This document shows, piece after piece, positions 1-7,187 of a stretch of 21,047 bases of DNA. The position numbers were made by a program, and so were the translations under genes. Numbering within the stretch: position 1 is the stretch's first letter; the number at the start of each line of letters is the position of its first letter. Under the pieces are notes generated by a model. That model had not been told where the DNA came from, made no database searches, and was given only the letters and a program-made list of their open reading frames with translations. This DNA comes from Rhodospirillaceae bacterium CCH5-H10 (GTDB lineage Bacteria; Pseudomonadota; Alphaproteobacteria; Reyranellales; Reyranellaceae): assembly GCA_001557035.1 (NCBI GenBank), contig LSKJ01000566.1, positions 1 through 21,047 on the forward strand. Direction: 5' to 3'.

Positions 1-96
1 CCTGAGGAGGCGCGAAGCGCCGTCTCGAAGGATGGGCAACAGGCAAGGTGCGCGTTCCCACCCTTCGAGACGCGCTCCTGCGGAGCGCTCCTCAGG
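1..96. repeat. Palindromic intergenic repeat made of two facing hairpin units
   Basis: The arm at 1-36 and the arm at 57-96 are imperfect reverse complements: CCTGAGGAG...CTCGAAGGATGGG faces CCCACCCTTCGAG...CTCCTCAGG, across a 20-base spacer. Each arm also carries its own tip hairpin: GGCGC-GAA-GCGCC at 9-21 and GCGCTCC-TGC-GGAGCGC at 72-88. The two tips differ in sequence but both keep pairing, which is what conserved structure would leave. The element begins at or before base 1 and lies about 70 bases beyond the stop of the minus-strand SDR gene. This class of palindrome (CTGAGGAG ... CTCGAAGG) resembles dispersed intergenic repeats I know from alphaproteobacterial genomes; its role is unknown to me. 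It could protect or end the upstream transcript, but no T-tract was seen. Confidence 0.75.
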
Positions 97-166
97 GTGA
101 GGTGGTCTTTGCAGTGGTGATTCTTTCTCGACCGGAAAAACGCTAGGCCGGAGACCGCCGCAGCCG

Positions 167-1171
167 TCAGGCCGCAGGCTTCACGATCTTCATCTGCTCG
201 TCGAGATCGTCGGCGATGAAATTGCGGACGACCTCGTCGAGATCCTTGTCGGTCTCGAAACCGAGCTTTCGCGAGCGCACGGAATCGATGCCCTGGGGCC
301 AGCCGTCGCAGATCCTCTGGATCGCCGGATCGTGCTGCCACACGACCTTGCCGACCTTGCGGTTGCCGGCATGGCGGCCGATCGCCTGTTCGAGGTCCTT
401 CGCCGTCACGTTGATGCCGTTCAGCAGCAGCGTGCGCCCGGGACCGAAGGCATCGGCCGGCAGGTCGTGCAGGCGCATGAAGGCATCGACCGTCTTGCGC
501 GGACTCAGCACCACCATGACCGTCTCCGGCGTCACCGGGCAGACCACGTCCACGCCGGTCAGCGGCTCGCGCAACACGGAACTCGCCCAGGTCGAGGCTG
601 CCTTGTTGGGGAGGCCGGTGCGGACGCAGATCGTCGGCAACCTGACGGCGGTGCCGCGGAGGAAGCCCTTTCGGGTGTAGTCGCGGACCAGGAACTCGCC
701 GATCGACTTCTGGGCGCCGTAGGAGGTCTGCGGCGTGAGCGGCGTGTCGTCGGTGACGGCCGGCGGCAGGTCGCCGCCGAAGGCGGCCAGCGAACTGGTG
801 AAGACCACGCGCGGATTGGTGCCGAGCGCCCGGCAGGCTTCGAGCACGTTGCGCGTGCCGTCGAGATTGACCCGGTAGCCCAGGTCGAAATCGGCTTCTG
901 CCCCGGCGCTGACCACGGCCGCGAAGTGGAACACCGTCGACGCGCCCTGGACGATCGACTGCACGGTCGCGAAGTTCGAGATGTCGCCGGCGATGGTCTT
1001 GACCCTCGGATCGTCGAGGCCCGGCCCGCTGGCCTTGGCGACGTCGAACAGCAGCAGCTCGCCCACCTTCTGGGGCTGTCCGGAAGGACCGGCGATCTCG
1101 CCCTGCTGCAGGATGCGTCGCGCGAGCTTCTTGCCGAGGAAGCCCGCGCCGCCGGTGATGACCACCTTCAT
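167..1171 (-). CDS. denD: NAD-dependent SDR epimerase/dehydratase, D-erythronate dehydrogenase-like
   Basis: A 334-residue extended short-chain dehydrogenase. The N-terminal Rossmann motif GGAGFLG is at residues 7-13. The catalytic site shows SS at 126-127 and YGAQK at 151-155 (Tyr151, Lys155). The C-terminal half (RLPTICVR, NKAASTWASSV, LLLNGINVTAKDL) matches my recollection of the DenD group, which oxidises D-erythronate to 2-dehydro-erythronate for four-carbon sugar-acid catabolism. No kinase or isomerase partner of that pathway is in view, so the substrate is inferred from family resemblance only. I chose the ATG at 1171 over an upstream in-frame ATG at 1216. MKVVITGG is the usual SDR start, GGGACGGAAA lies just upstream, and the 15 extra residues look like leader sequence. 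The gene is divergent from the antiporter gene with 77 bases between the starts. It could instead be another sugar-nucleotide or sugar-acid dehydrogenase of the same family. Confidence 0.85.
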   Translation of the reverse strand: MKVVITGGAGFLGKKLARRILQQGEIAGPSGQPQKVGELLLFDVAKASGPGLDDPRVKTIAGDISNFATVQSIVQGASTVFHFAAVVSAGAEADFDLGYRVNLDGTRNVLEACRALGTNPRVVFTSSLAAFGGDLPPAVTDDTPLTPQTSYGAQKSIGEFLVRDYTRKGFLRGTAVRLPTICVRTGLPNKAASTWASSVLREPLTGVDVVCPVTPETVMVVLSPRKTVDAFMRLHDLPADAFGPGRTLLLNGINVTAKDLEQAIGRHAGNRKVGKVVWQHDPAIQRICDGWPQGIDSVRSRKLGFETDKDLDEVVRNFIADDLDEQMKIVKPAA

Positions 1172-1248
1172 GTCGTTTCCGTCCCGATTTCGTTGTGTGT
1201 CGACGAAAGTGTGCACAGATCGCCGTTCGCAGTCTATGTTTGCCGGAT
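1172..1248. promoter_or_regulatory. Divergent promoter region with two small inverted repeats
   Basis: This 77-base gap separates the divergent SDR and antiporter genes and must hold promoters for both unless transcription enters from further away. It contains TTTCGT (1188-1193) facing ACGAAA (1203-1208) across nine bases, and the perfect 8-base palindrome TGTGCACA (1210-1217). Either could be a regulator half-site pair. I could not assign convincing -35/-10 boxes on either strand, and inverted repeats of this size do occur by chance. Confidence 0.3.
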
Positions 1249-3051
1249 ATGGCGGGCCCCAGCGACATCTACGTCTTCAAGGACGCTCTCATCGTCCTCG
1301 GAACGGCGGCCGTCGTGGCGCCTGTGGTCCACCGCCTCAAGATCAGTCCCGTCCTCGGTTTCATGGTCGTGGGAGCCGCGCTCGGCCCCTATGGACTGGG
1401 CCGCCTGGCCGACTTCTCGCGGGCCATCGACTGGATGACGGTCACGGGCGAGCGGCAGATCGCCTTCATCGCCGATCTCGGCATCGTCTTCCTGCTGTTC
1501 TTCATAGGCCTCGAACTCTCGATGCGCCGCATGATCACCATGCGCCGGCTCGTGTTCGGCCTGGGCGGCCTGCAGGTGGTCCTGTCGGCCATCGTCATCA
1601 GCCTGGCTGCGCTTTGGCTCGGCCAGCCAGCCGCCGCCGCGCTCATCATCGGCACCTGCCTGGCGCTCTCGTCCACGGCCATCGTCATGGAACTGCTGTC
1701 GGGCCAGCGCCGCATGATGTCGACGACCGGCCGCACCAGCTTCGCCATCCTGCTGGCGCAGGATCTGGCCGTGGTGCCGCTGCTGTTCCTGATCAGCGCG
1801 CTGGGCGGGCATTCCGAGGGCTCGGTGATCCAGGGCGTCGTCGTGGCCGTGGTCGAGGCCGTCCTGGCGGTCGCGGTCATCGCGGTGGTTGGCCGGCTGG
1901 TGCTGAAGCCGCTGTTCCGCCTGGCCGCCAGCACCGACAACCCCGAATTCTTCATGGCCGCGACGCTGCTGATCGCCGTCGGATCCGGCGTGATCGCGGC
2001 CTTCGCCGGCCTCTCGATGGCGCTGGGCGCCTTCATTGCAGGCCTGCTGCTGGCGGAAACCGAATATCGCCGGGCCGTCGAGGCGATGATCGATCCCTTC
2101 CGCGGCCTGTTGCTCGGGGTCTTCTTCTTTTCGGTCGGCATGCACATCGACCTGAGCTTCATCTGGCGGGAACCGGTGCTCGTCATCGGCGGTTTCCTTG
2201 CCATGATGGTCGCCAAGACCCTGCTGCTGGTGCCGCTCTGCCGCTTCTTCGGTGTACCCTGGGCGGCCAGCGTCGAGACCAGCCTGCTGCTGGCCCCCGG
2301 CGGCGAGTTCGCCTTCATCGGCATCGGGCTCGCCACCCAGTTCGGCCTCGTGCAGCCGGGCGTCGCCGCGGGCGTCCTCGCGGTGGTGTCGCTGACCATG
2401 GGGACGCTCCCGTTCGTGTCCCTGTTCGCGCGCCGTGCCGCCCAGCGTGTCGCCAAGCAGGTGACGGGCGATGCACCGGCAACCCCGTTGCCTCCCGCCG
2501 ACCACGCCAAACGCGTGATCGTCGTCGGTCACGGCCGCGTCGGCCAGCTCGTCTGCGATCTGCTCGACAAGCACGAGATCTCGTACATCGCCGCCGACCA
2601 CGACGCGGTCCGCGTCGAGCGCTGGCGCAAGCTCGGGCGACCGGTCTATTTCGGCGACGCCTCGAATTCGCTGTTCCTGCAGCGCTGCGGCATCGACGAG
2701 GCAACGGGCGTGATCGTCACCATCGACACGGCGGCGGTCGACGACGTGGTACGGGCCGTGCGGGCGCGCCGACCGGACGTGATGATCGTGGCCCGCGCCC
2801 ACGATGCCCAGCACGCCCGCCATCTCTACACGCTGGCCGTCACCGACACGGTGCCGGAAACGATCGAGGCCAGCCTGCAGCTGGCCGAATCGGCGCTGGT
2901 CGGGCTCGGCGTGCCGATGGGCCTGGTGATCGCCTCGATCCACGAGCGACGCGAGCAGGTGCGCAACGAGCTGCAGGCCGCAGCCGGCGGCACCGGATCG
3001 ATGTCTGCCCGGATCCGCGACGCCCGCCGCGAGAAGGCCGCTAAACCATGA
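1249..3051 (+). CDS. CPA2 monovalent cation:proton antiporter, Kef-type, with TrkA-N domain
   Basis: A 600-residue inner-membrane protein. Roughly residues 1-400 are a run of hydrophobic segments typical of the Na+/H+ exchanger fold, with family signatures FIGLELSMRR, LALSSTAIVMELL, LLAQDLAVVPL and GLLLGVFFFSVGMHIDL. The cytosolic tail is a nucleotide-binding TrkA-N domain starting with VVGHGRVGQ (glycine motif at 427-433) and ending near residue 570. The family exchanges K+ or Na+ for H+ and is gated by ligands of the tail. The regulatory loop of KefC (HALESDIEP) is here EAMIDP, so glutathione gating as in KefB/KefC is not assured. ATG 1249 is preferred to an in-frame start at 1195 because MAGPSDIY leads straight into the first membrane segment and the upstream codons read as intergenic. 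The stop overlaps the next start (ATGA), so the two are likely translated together. Confidence 0.9.
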   Translation: MAGPSDIYVFKDALIVLGTAAVVAPVVHRLKISPVLGFMVVGAALGPYGLGRLADFSRAIDWMTVTGERQIAFIADLGIVFLLFFIGLELSMRRMITMRRLVFGLGGLQVVLSAIVISLAALWLGQPAAAALIIGTCLALSSTAIVMELLSGQRRMMSTTGRTSFAILLAQDLAVVPLLFLISALGGHSEGSVIQGVVVAVVEAVLAVAVIAVVGRLVLKPLFRLAASTDNPEFFMAATLLIAVGSGVIAAFAGLSMALGAFIAGLLLAETEYRRAVEAMIDPFRGLLLGVFFFSVGMHIDLSFIWREPVLVIGGFLAMMVAKTLLLVPLCRFFGVPWAASVETSLLLAPGGEFAFIGIGLATQFGLVQPGVAAGVLAVVSLTMGTLPFVSLFARRAAQRVAKQVTGDAPATPLPPADHAKRVIVVGHGRVGQLVCDLLDKHEISYIAADHDAVRVERWRKLGRPVYFGDASNSLFLQRCGIDEATGVIVTIDTAAVDDVVRAVRARRPDVMIVARAHDAQHARHLYTLAVTDTVPETIEASLQLAESALVGLGVPMGLVIASIHERREQVRNELQAAAGGTGSMSARIRDARREKAAKP

Positions 3052-3716
3052 AGGTCATCAGCTGGAACCTCCTGCGGCTGACGGGCGCCGCCGTCGAGGA
3101 CGTGGCGACGCTGATCGGCATCCAGAAGCCGGACGTGCTGCTGATGCAGGAAGCCACGCGGCATATCGAGAAATTGCCTGAACTGGTGGGCGGCCACTTC
3201 TACCGGTTGTCGTGGCTCGGCCGCATCCATGGGCTCGCGGTCTGGAGTCCGACCCATTTTCCCCGACCCGTCGCGCTGTCGCTGCCGGCCTCTCGCCTGC
3301 CCGGCCGGCTGCCGCGCCGTCGCGCCCAGATCATCCAGATGGGCGAGATCACACTCGCCAACGTCCACCTGTCGCATGGACAGCTCCTCAACCGCCGCCA
3401 GCTCGCCCGCGTCGCCGCGGCGCTGCAGGGAAAGCCGTCGGCGATCATCGGCGACTACAACGCGGTGGGGCCGGTGGCCCTGCCGGGATTTGCCGACGTC
3501 GGCCCGCGCGAGCCCACGCACCTGTCCGGCAACGTGATGCCGGTCCGGCTCGATCGCTGCCTGGCTCACGGGCTGGTCTGCCGCGCCTCCGCCGCGCTCG
3601 ACTTCGGCCCGTCCGACCACCGTCCGATCAGGCTCGAACTGGCCCTCGCAGGCCCGCACGCCGAGCCCGCGCCGTCGCGGGCGCGCAAGGACCGGTTGGG
3701 CCGCTTCTACAGGTAG
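3048..3716 (+). CDS. Endonuclease/exonuclease/phosphatase (EEP) family protein
   Basis: A 222-residue protein spanning the EEP metal-dependent hydrolase fold. All landmarks are visible: SWNL with Asn7, the metal ligand Glu35 in LLMQEA, NVHLSH at 105-110, GDYN at 135-138 (Asp136, Asn138), Asp169 in RLDRCLAHG, and the terminal SDHRP with Asp190 and His191. The active site is therefore intact and a Mg2+-dependent phosphoester hydrolase is expected. The family includes nucleases, phospholipases and inositol phosphatases, and I cannot tell the substrate. No signal peptide or membrane segment is seen. The start overlaps the antiporter stop by four bases (ATGA), implying translational coupling. The stop overlaps the convergent phospholipase D-like gene by ten bases. 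The tail after residue 200 is Arg/Pro-rich and probably unstructured. Confidence 0.85.
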   Translation: MKVISWNLLRLTGAAVEDVATLIGIQKPDVLLMQEATRHIEKLPELVGGHFYRLSWLGRIHGLAVWSPTHFPRPVALSLPASRLPGRLPRRRAQIIQMGEITLANVHLSHGQLLNRRQLARVAAALQGKPSAIIGDYNAVGPVALPGFADVGPREPTHLSGNVMPVRLDRCLAHGLVCRASAALDFGPSDHRPIRLELALAGPHAEPAPSRARKDRLGRFYR

Positions 3717-5116
3717 GGCTGCAACAGCCGCGCCGCGCTGTTGCGCAGGCGGATCGGCAGCGGGTCACCGTCGATGTCCGCCAGGGTCAGGCGACGGGTC
3801 GGCGTGCTGGCCTCGACGATCTGTCGCGCGAAGGCCGCATCGTGCAGTTCGACGTTCAGCTCGAAGTTCAGGCGGAAGCTGCGCGTATCCCAGTTCGCAC
3901 TGCCGATGAACGACCAGGAATCATCGATCGTCATCAGCTTGGAGTGGTCGAACGGCGCCGGCATCAGCCAGATGCGGCAGCCCGCCTCAATCAGCGGCCG
4001 CAACGGCACGCGTCGCGCCCAGTCGAGGACCGCGTGGTTGGAATTCTCCGGCAACAGGATATCGACCTTGATGCCGCGCATCGCCGCGAGGCCCAGCGCC
4101 ATGGTGAGCGGCTCGCCCGGCAGGAAGTAGGGCGTCACCACGCGGATCGAGGAGCGCGCGCACGAAATGGCGTGCAGCGTCACGAACTCGATCTGCTCCA
4201 TGTCCTCGTCGGGCCCCGACGGGACGACCCTCGCCGACACCGTACCCACCGTCTCCAGCGGGGGGAACCAGCCCTCGTCGGGCAGGTGCTCGCCGGTCGT
4301 GAACAGCCAGTCGTCGGCGAAAGCGTCGGTAAGTTGCTCGACGACCGGGCCTTCGATGCGGAAATGCGTGTCGCGAACGGGGTGTGTCGGGTTGGCTGCC
4401 TCGACATTCTCCTCGCCGATGTTGAGACCGCCCGTGAAGGCGACTTTGCCGTCGACCACCAGCAGCTTGCGGTGGTTGCGCAGGTTCAGGAACGGCGTGC
4501 GCCAGGGGAAGTACGAATGGAGGAAGCGCGCGACCGGGACGCCCGCGGCGCGCAGGCGGACGTAGGTGCCCGACCAGAAATAGCCGCTGCCGATGCCGTC
4601 GATCAGCACCCGCACCTTCACGCCGCGCTTCTGCGCCTCGATCAGCGCCTCGTGGAATTTCTCGCCCGCGGAGTCGGCCCGGAATATGTAGCTGCATAGG
4701 CCCACGCTCGTCTGCGCGCGGCCGATCTCCTGGAGCATGCGCGGATAGGCCTCGTCGCCGCTATGCAGCATTTCGACCTTGTTGCCGGGCATCGAGGGCA
4801 GGCCCGTCAGGCGGCCGACGGCGTATTCCAGCGGAGTCAGCGCATCCGTTGCCACCGCCTCCGGCACGGCGACGGCCAGCGGCAGGCGCTGGCGTTTCAG
4901 CCGCTGGGCGCGCCGCTTCACCCGGTTGATGCCCATGATCGCGTAGAGCAGCCCGCCCATGAAGGGCGACAGCCAGGCGATACCGATCCAGGAGACGGCG
5001 GCGCCGACGCTGCGCTTGTAGAGCAGCACATGGACGGTGACCGCGCCGGCAATGGCGACGTGGGCCACCGCAGCAGCCGCACCCACCAACGCCGTTACAT
5101 TGTCGTCGAGAATCAC
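3707..5116 (-). CDS. Phospholipase D-like / cardiolipin synthase-type protein
   Basis: A 469-residue protein with two N-terminal membrane segments (about 8-32 and 37-62), a basic stretch KRRAQRLKRQR, then two phospholipase D domains. The HKD motifs are HRKLLVVDGK (His215, Lys217, Asp222) and HSKLMTID (His391, Lys393, Asp398), each followed by the expected GG/GS-N segment (FTGGLNIGEEN, FIGSANWD). This is the layout of bacterial cardiolipin synthases (ClsA type), which join two phosphatidylglycerols at the membrane. Other PLD-like phosphodiesterases share it, so the substrate is inferred. The start is taken as GTG 5116, preceded by GGGGAA at eight bases. The frame stays open to 5536, but the extra Arg/Pro-rich sequence is antisense to the lysE-type gene and is not coding. 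The gene starts 47 bases after the LysE-type stop, last in the minus-strand cluster. It overlaps the EEP gene tail-to-tail. Confidence 0.87.
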   Translation of the reverse strand: MILDDNVTALVGAAAAVAHVAIAGAVTVHVLLYKRSVGAAVSWIGIAWLSPFMGGLLYAIMGINRVKRRAQRLKRQRLPLAVAVPEAVATDALTPLEYAVGRLTGLPSMPGNKVEMLHSGDEAYPRMLQEIGRAQTSVGLCSYIFRADSAGEKFHEALIEAQKRGVKVRVLIDGIGSGYFWSGTYVRLRAAGVPVARFLHSYFPWRTPFLNLRNHRKLLVVDGKVAFTGGLNIGEENVEAANPTHPVRDTHFRIEGPVVEQLTDAFADDWLFTTGEHLPDEGWFPPLETVGTVSARVVPSGPDEDMEQIEFVTLHAISCARSSIRVVTPYFLPGEPLTMALGLAAMRGIKVDILLPENSNHAVLDWARRVPLRPLIEAGCRIWLMPAPFDHSKLMTIDDSWSFIGSANWDTRSFRLNFELNVELHDAAFARQIVEASTPTRRLTLADIDGDPLPIRLRNSAARLLQPYL

Positions 5117-5163
5117 TTCGCCCGTTCCCCGACCCTTGCAACGCGGCTGGTCGAGGAACCGTT

Positions 5164-5799
5164 CTAGCGGCGACCCGTGTCGAATGCCATGCGTACTGCG
5201 AGCGCCGCTAGCACGGTTCCCATCAGCCATCGCTGCGCGGCCATCCAGAACGGCCGGCCGGCCAGGAACGCCGCGACCGAGCCGGCCGCCAGCACGATCA
5301 GCGCGTTGACCGTGAGGCTGATTGCGATCTGGGTCGACCCGAGCAGCAGGGTCTGTCCGAGGACGTTGCCCCGGTCCGCATCGACGAACTGCGGCAGCAG
5401 CGAGAGATAGAGCGCCGCGATCTTCGGATTCAGAAGATTGGTAAGCAGGCCCATGGAGAAAAGCCGCTGCGGCGAATCGGGCGGCAAGGCACGCACCTCG
5501 AATGGCGAGCGGCCGCCAGGACGCAAGGCGCTCCAAGCCAGCCAGCCAAGATAGGCCGCGCCCGCGAGACGCAGCGCATCATAGGCATAGGGGATCGCAA
5601 ACAGCAGCGCCGTGATGCCGAACGCCGCCAGCAGCATATAGGTGACGAAGCCCAGCGCCACGCCACCCAGCGAGATCAGACCGGCCACCCTGCCCTGGCA
5701 GATCGAACGAGAAACGAGATAGGCCATGTTGGGGCCCGGGCTCAGCACCATCCCCAGCGCCACGGCCGCGAATGCAGCCAGGGCCGTCATCGACACCAT
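5164..5799 (-). CDS. LysE/RhtB family amino-acid exporter
   Basis: A 211-residue, very hydrophobic protein with about six membrane segments. The family signature SPGPN is at residues 20-24 and the second conserved block FSMGLLTNLLNPKIAALYLSLLP follows mid-protein, both diagnostic of LysE/RhtB translocators. These export basic or neutral amino acids or related compounds from the cytoplasm by exchange with protons. The cargo cannot be read from sequence. GGAGGG lies four bases before ATG 5799; a second ATG three codons on (5790) is an alternative start. It is 21 bases downstream of the aminotransferase stop and 47 bases upstream of the phospholipase D-like start, so co-transcription is likely. 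Position in the cluster suggests it might export an amino acid made or consumed by the aminotransferase, which is inference. Confidence 0.9.
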   Translation of the reverse strand: MVSMTALAAFAAVALGMVLSPGPNMAYLVSRSICQGRVAGLISLGGVALGFVTYMLLAAFGITALLFAIPYAYDALRLAGAAYLGWLAWSALRPGGRSPFEVRALPPDSPQRLFSMGLLTNLLNPKIAALYLSLLPQFVDADRGNVLGQTLLLGSTQIAISLTVNALIVLAAGSVAAFLAGRPFWMAAQRWLMGTVLAALAVRMAFDTGRR

Positions 5800-5820
5800 C
5801 TCGCCCTCCGTGAAGCGATC

Positions 5821-7152
5821 TCAGGCGACCGCTTTGATGGTCTTCGCCGTGATGTCGACGATCTCGTCGATCTGCGCCTTCTCGATCACCAGCGGCGGCG
5901 ACATGGCGATGGCGTCGCCGGACTGGCGGACCATCAGGCCGAGTTCGAAGGCCTTGGCGAAGGCCTTGTATCCCCGCGTGCCGACCGGTCCCTCGGGAGC
6001 GAGGTCGATGCCGCAGGCCATGCCGAGGTTGCGGATGTCGGTGACGTTCGGCAGGCCCTTCAGCGAGTGGATGCCCTCTTCCCAGTACGGCGACAGCTCG
6101 GCGGCGCGGGCAAACAGCTCCTCGTCGCGATAGATGTCGAGCACGGCCGACGCCGCGGCGCAGGCCAGCGGATGGGCCGAGTAGGTGTAGCCGTGGAAAA
6201 GGTCGATCGCGTTCTCCGGGCCGTTCATCAGGCCGTCGAACACGTTCTTGCGCACGAACACGCCGCCCATCGGCACGGTCGCGTTGGAAATGCCCTTGGC
6301 CACCGTCATCAGGTCGGGGATCACGCCGAACTTGTCGGCGGCGAAGCCGGTGCCGAGGCGGCCGAAGCCGGTGATGACCTCGTCGAAGATCAGCAGGATG
6401 CCGTGCTTGTCGCAGATCTCGCGCAGGCGCTTCAGGTAGCCCTTCGGCGGCGGCAGGAAGCCGGTCGAGCCGGCGCAGGGCTCGACGATGACGGCAGCGA
6501 TGTTCGAGGCGTCGTGCAGGCCGACGATGCCTTCCAGCGCGTCGGCGAGATGGGCGCCGTTCTCCGGCTCGCCCCTGGAGAAGGCATTCTCCGGCAGATG
6601 GGTGTGCGGCAGGTGGTCGACGCCCGGGAGCATCGCGCCGAACCACTTGCGATTGTTCACCATGCCGCCGACGGAAATGCCGCCGAAGCCGACGCCGTGA
6701 TAGCCGCGCTCGCGGCCCACGAAGCGCGTGCGCGTGCCCTGGCCGTTGGCGCGGTGATAGGCCAGCGCGATCTTGAGCGCGCTGTCGACCGCCTCGGAGC
6801 CCGAGTTGCAGTAGAAGGCGTGGTTGAGGTCGCCCGGCAGCAGGGCGGCATGCCGTGCCGCCAGTTCGAACGCCTTGGGATGGCCCATCTGGAACGAGGG
6901 GGCGTAGTCCATCTCGTCGAGCTGCTTGGCGATCGCCGCCTTGATCTCCTCGCGGCCGTGGCCGGCATTGACGCACCACAGGCCCGCGGTGCCGTCGATG
7001 ATCTTGCGGCCCTCCGGCGTCCAGTAGTGGACGCCCTTCGCCCTCGCCAGCATGCGCGGGTTCTTCTTGAACTGCCGGTTCGCCGTGAACGGCATGAAGA
7101 ACGCTTCGAGATTGTTGGCGGCGGGCGCGGTGTTCGGCGGCGTCATCGGCAA
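5821..7152 (-). CDS. Omega-amino acid:pyruvate aminotransferase (class III, PLP)
   Basis: A 443-residue class III aminotransferase of normal family length. PLP-site elements are visible: NSGSEAVDSALK at 116-127 for phosphate binding, DEVITGFGR with Asp257 contacting the pyridine nitrogen, and TVAKGISN with the Schiff-base Lys286. The N-terminus (LEAFFMPFTANRQFK, YWTPEGRKIIDGTAGLWCVNAGH) is characteristic of beta-alanine:pyruvate / omega-amino acid transaminases, which move the terminal amino group of beta-alanine or similar amines to pyruvate, giving malonate semialdehyde and alanine. Related omega-transaminases accept other amines, so the substrate is a family-level call. GAAGG sits seven bases before ATG 7152; an ATG two codons later is possible. 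It is 35 bases downstream of the AcuI-like gene and 21 bases upstream of the LysE-type gene. Confidence 0.92.
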   Translation of the reverse strand: MPMTPPNTAPAANNLEAFFMPFTANRQFKKNPRMLARAKGVHYWTPEGRKIIDGTAGLWCVNAGHGREEIKAAIAKQLDEMDYAPSFQMGHPKAFELAARHAALLPGDLNHAFYCNSGSEAVDSALKIALAYHRANGQGTRTRFVGRERGYHGVGFGGISVGGMVNNRKWFGAMLPGVDHLPHTHLPENAFSRGEPENGAHLADALEGIVGLHDASNIAAVIVEPCAGSTGFLPPPKGYLKRLREICDKHGILLIFDEVITGFGRLGTGFAADKFGVIPDLMTVAKGISNATVPMGGVFVRKNVFDGLMNGPENAIDLFHGYTYSAHPLACAAASAVLDIYRDEELFARAAELSPYWEEGIHSLKGLPNVTDIRNLGMACGIDLAPEGPVGTRGYKAFAKAFELGLMVRQSGDAIAMSPPLVIEKAQIDEIVDITAKTIKAVA

Positions 7153-7187
7153 ACCTTCAGGCTAAGAATGGACTTGAGACCAAGCTA

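Noticed and set aside
981..3044. Long plus-strand frames overlapping the antiporter in another frame
   Set aside because: Arg/Pro/Gly-rich translation typical of the shifted frame of a GC-rich gene; the antiporter frame is unmistakable.
1249..3051. Linking the Kef-type antiporter to glutathione metabolism through the distant GGT-like gene
   Set aside because: The KefC glutathione regulatory loop is not conserved, the genes are 10 kb apart, and the GGT-like enzyme may not act on glutathione.
5117..5536. N-terminal extension of the phospholipase D-like frame upstream of GTG 5116
   Set aside because: It runs antisense-frame through the LysE-type gene, is Arg/Pro-rich and has no homology-like features; GTG 5116 has a good ribosome-binding site.
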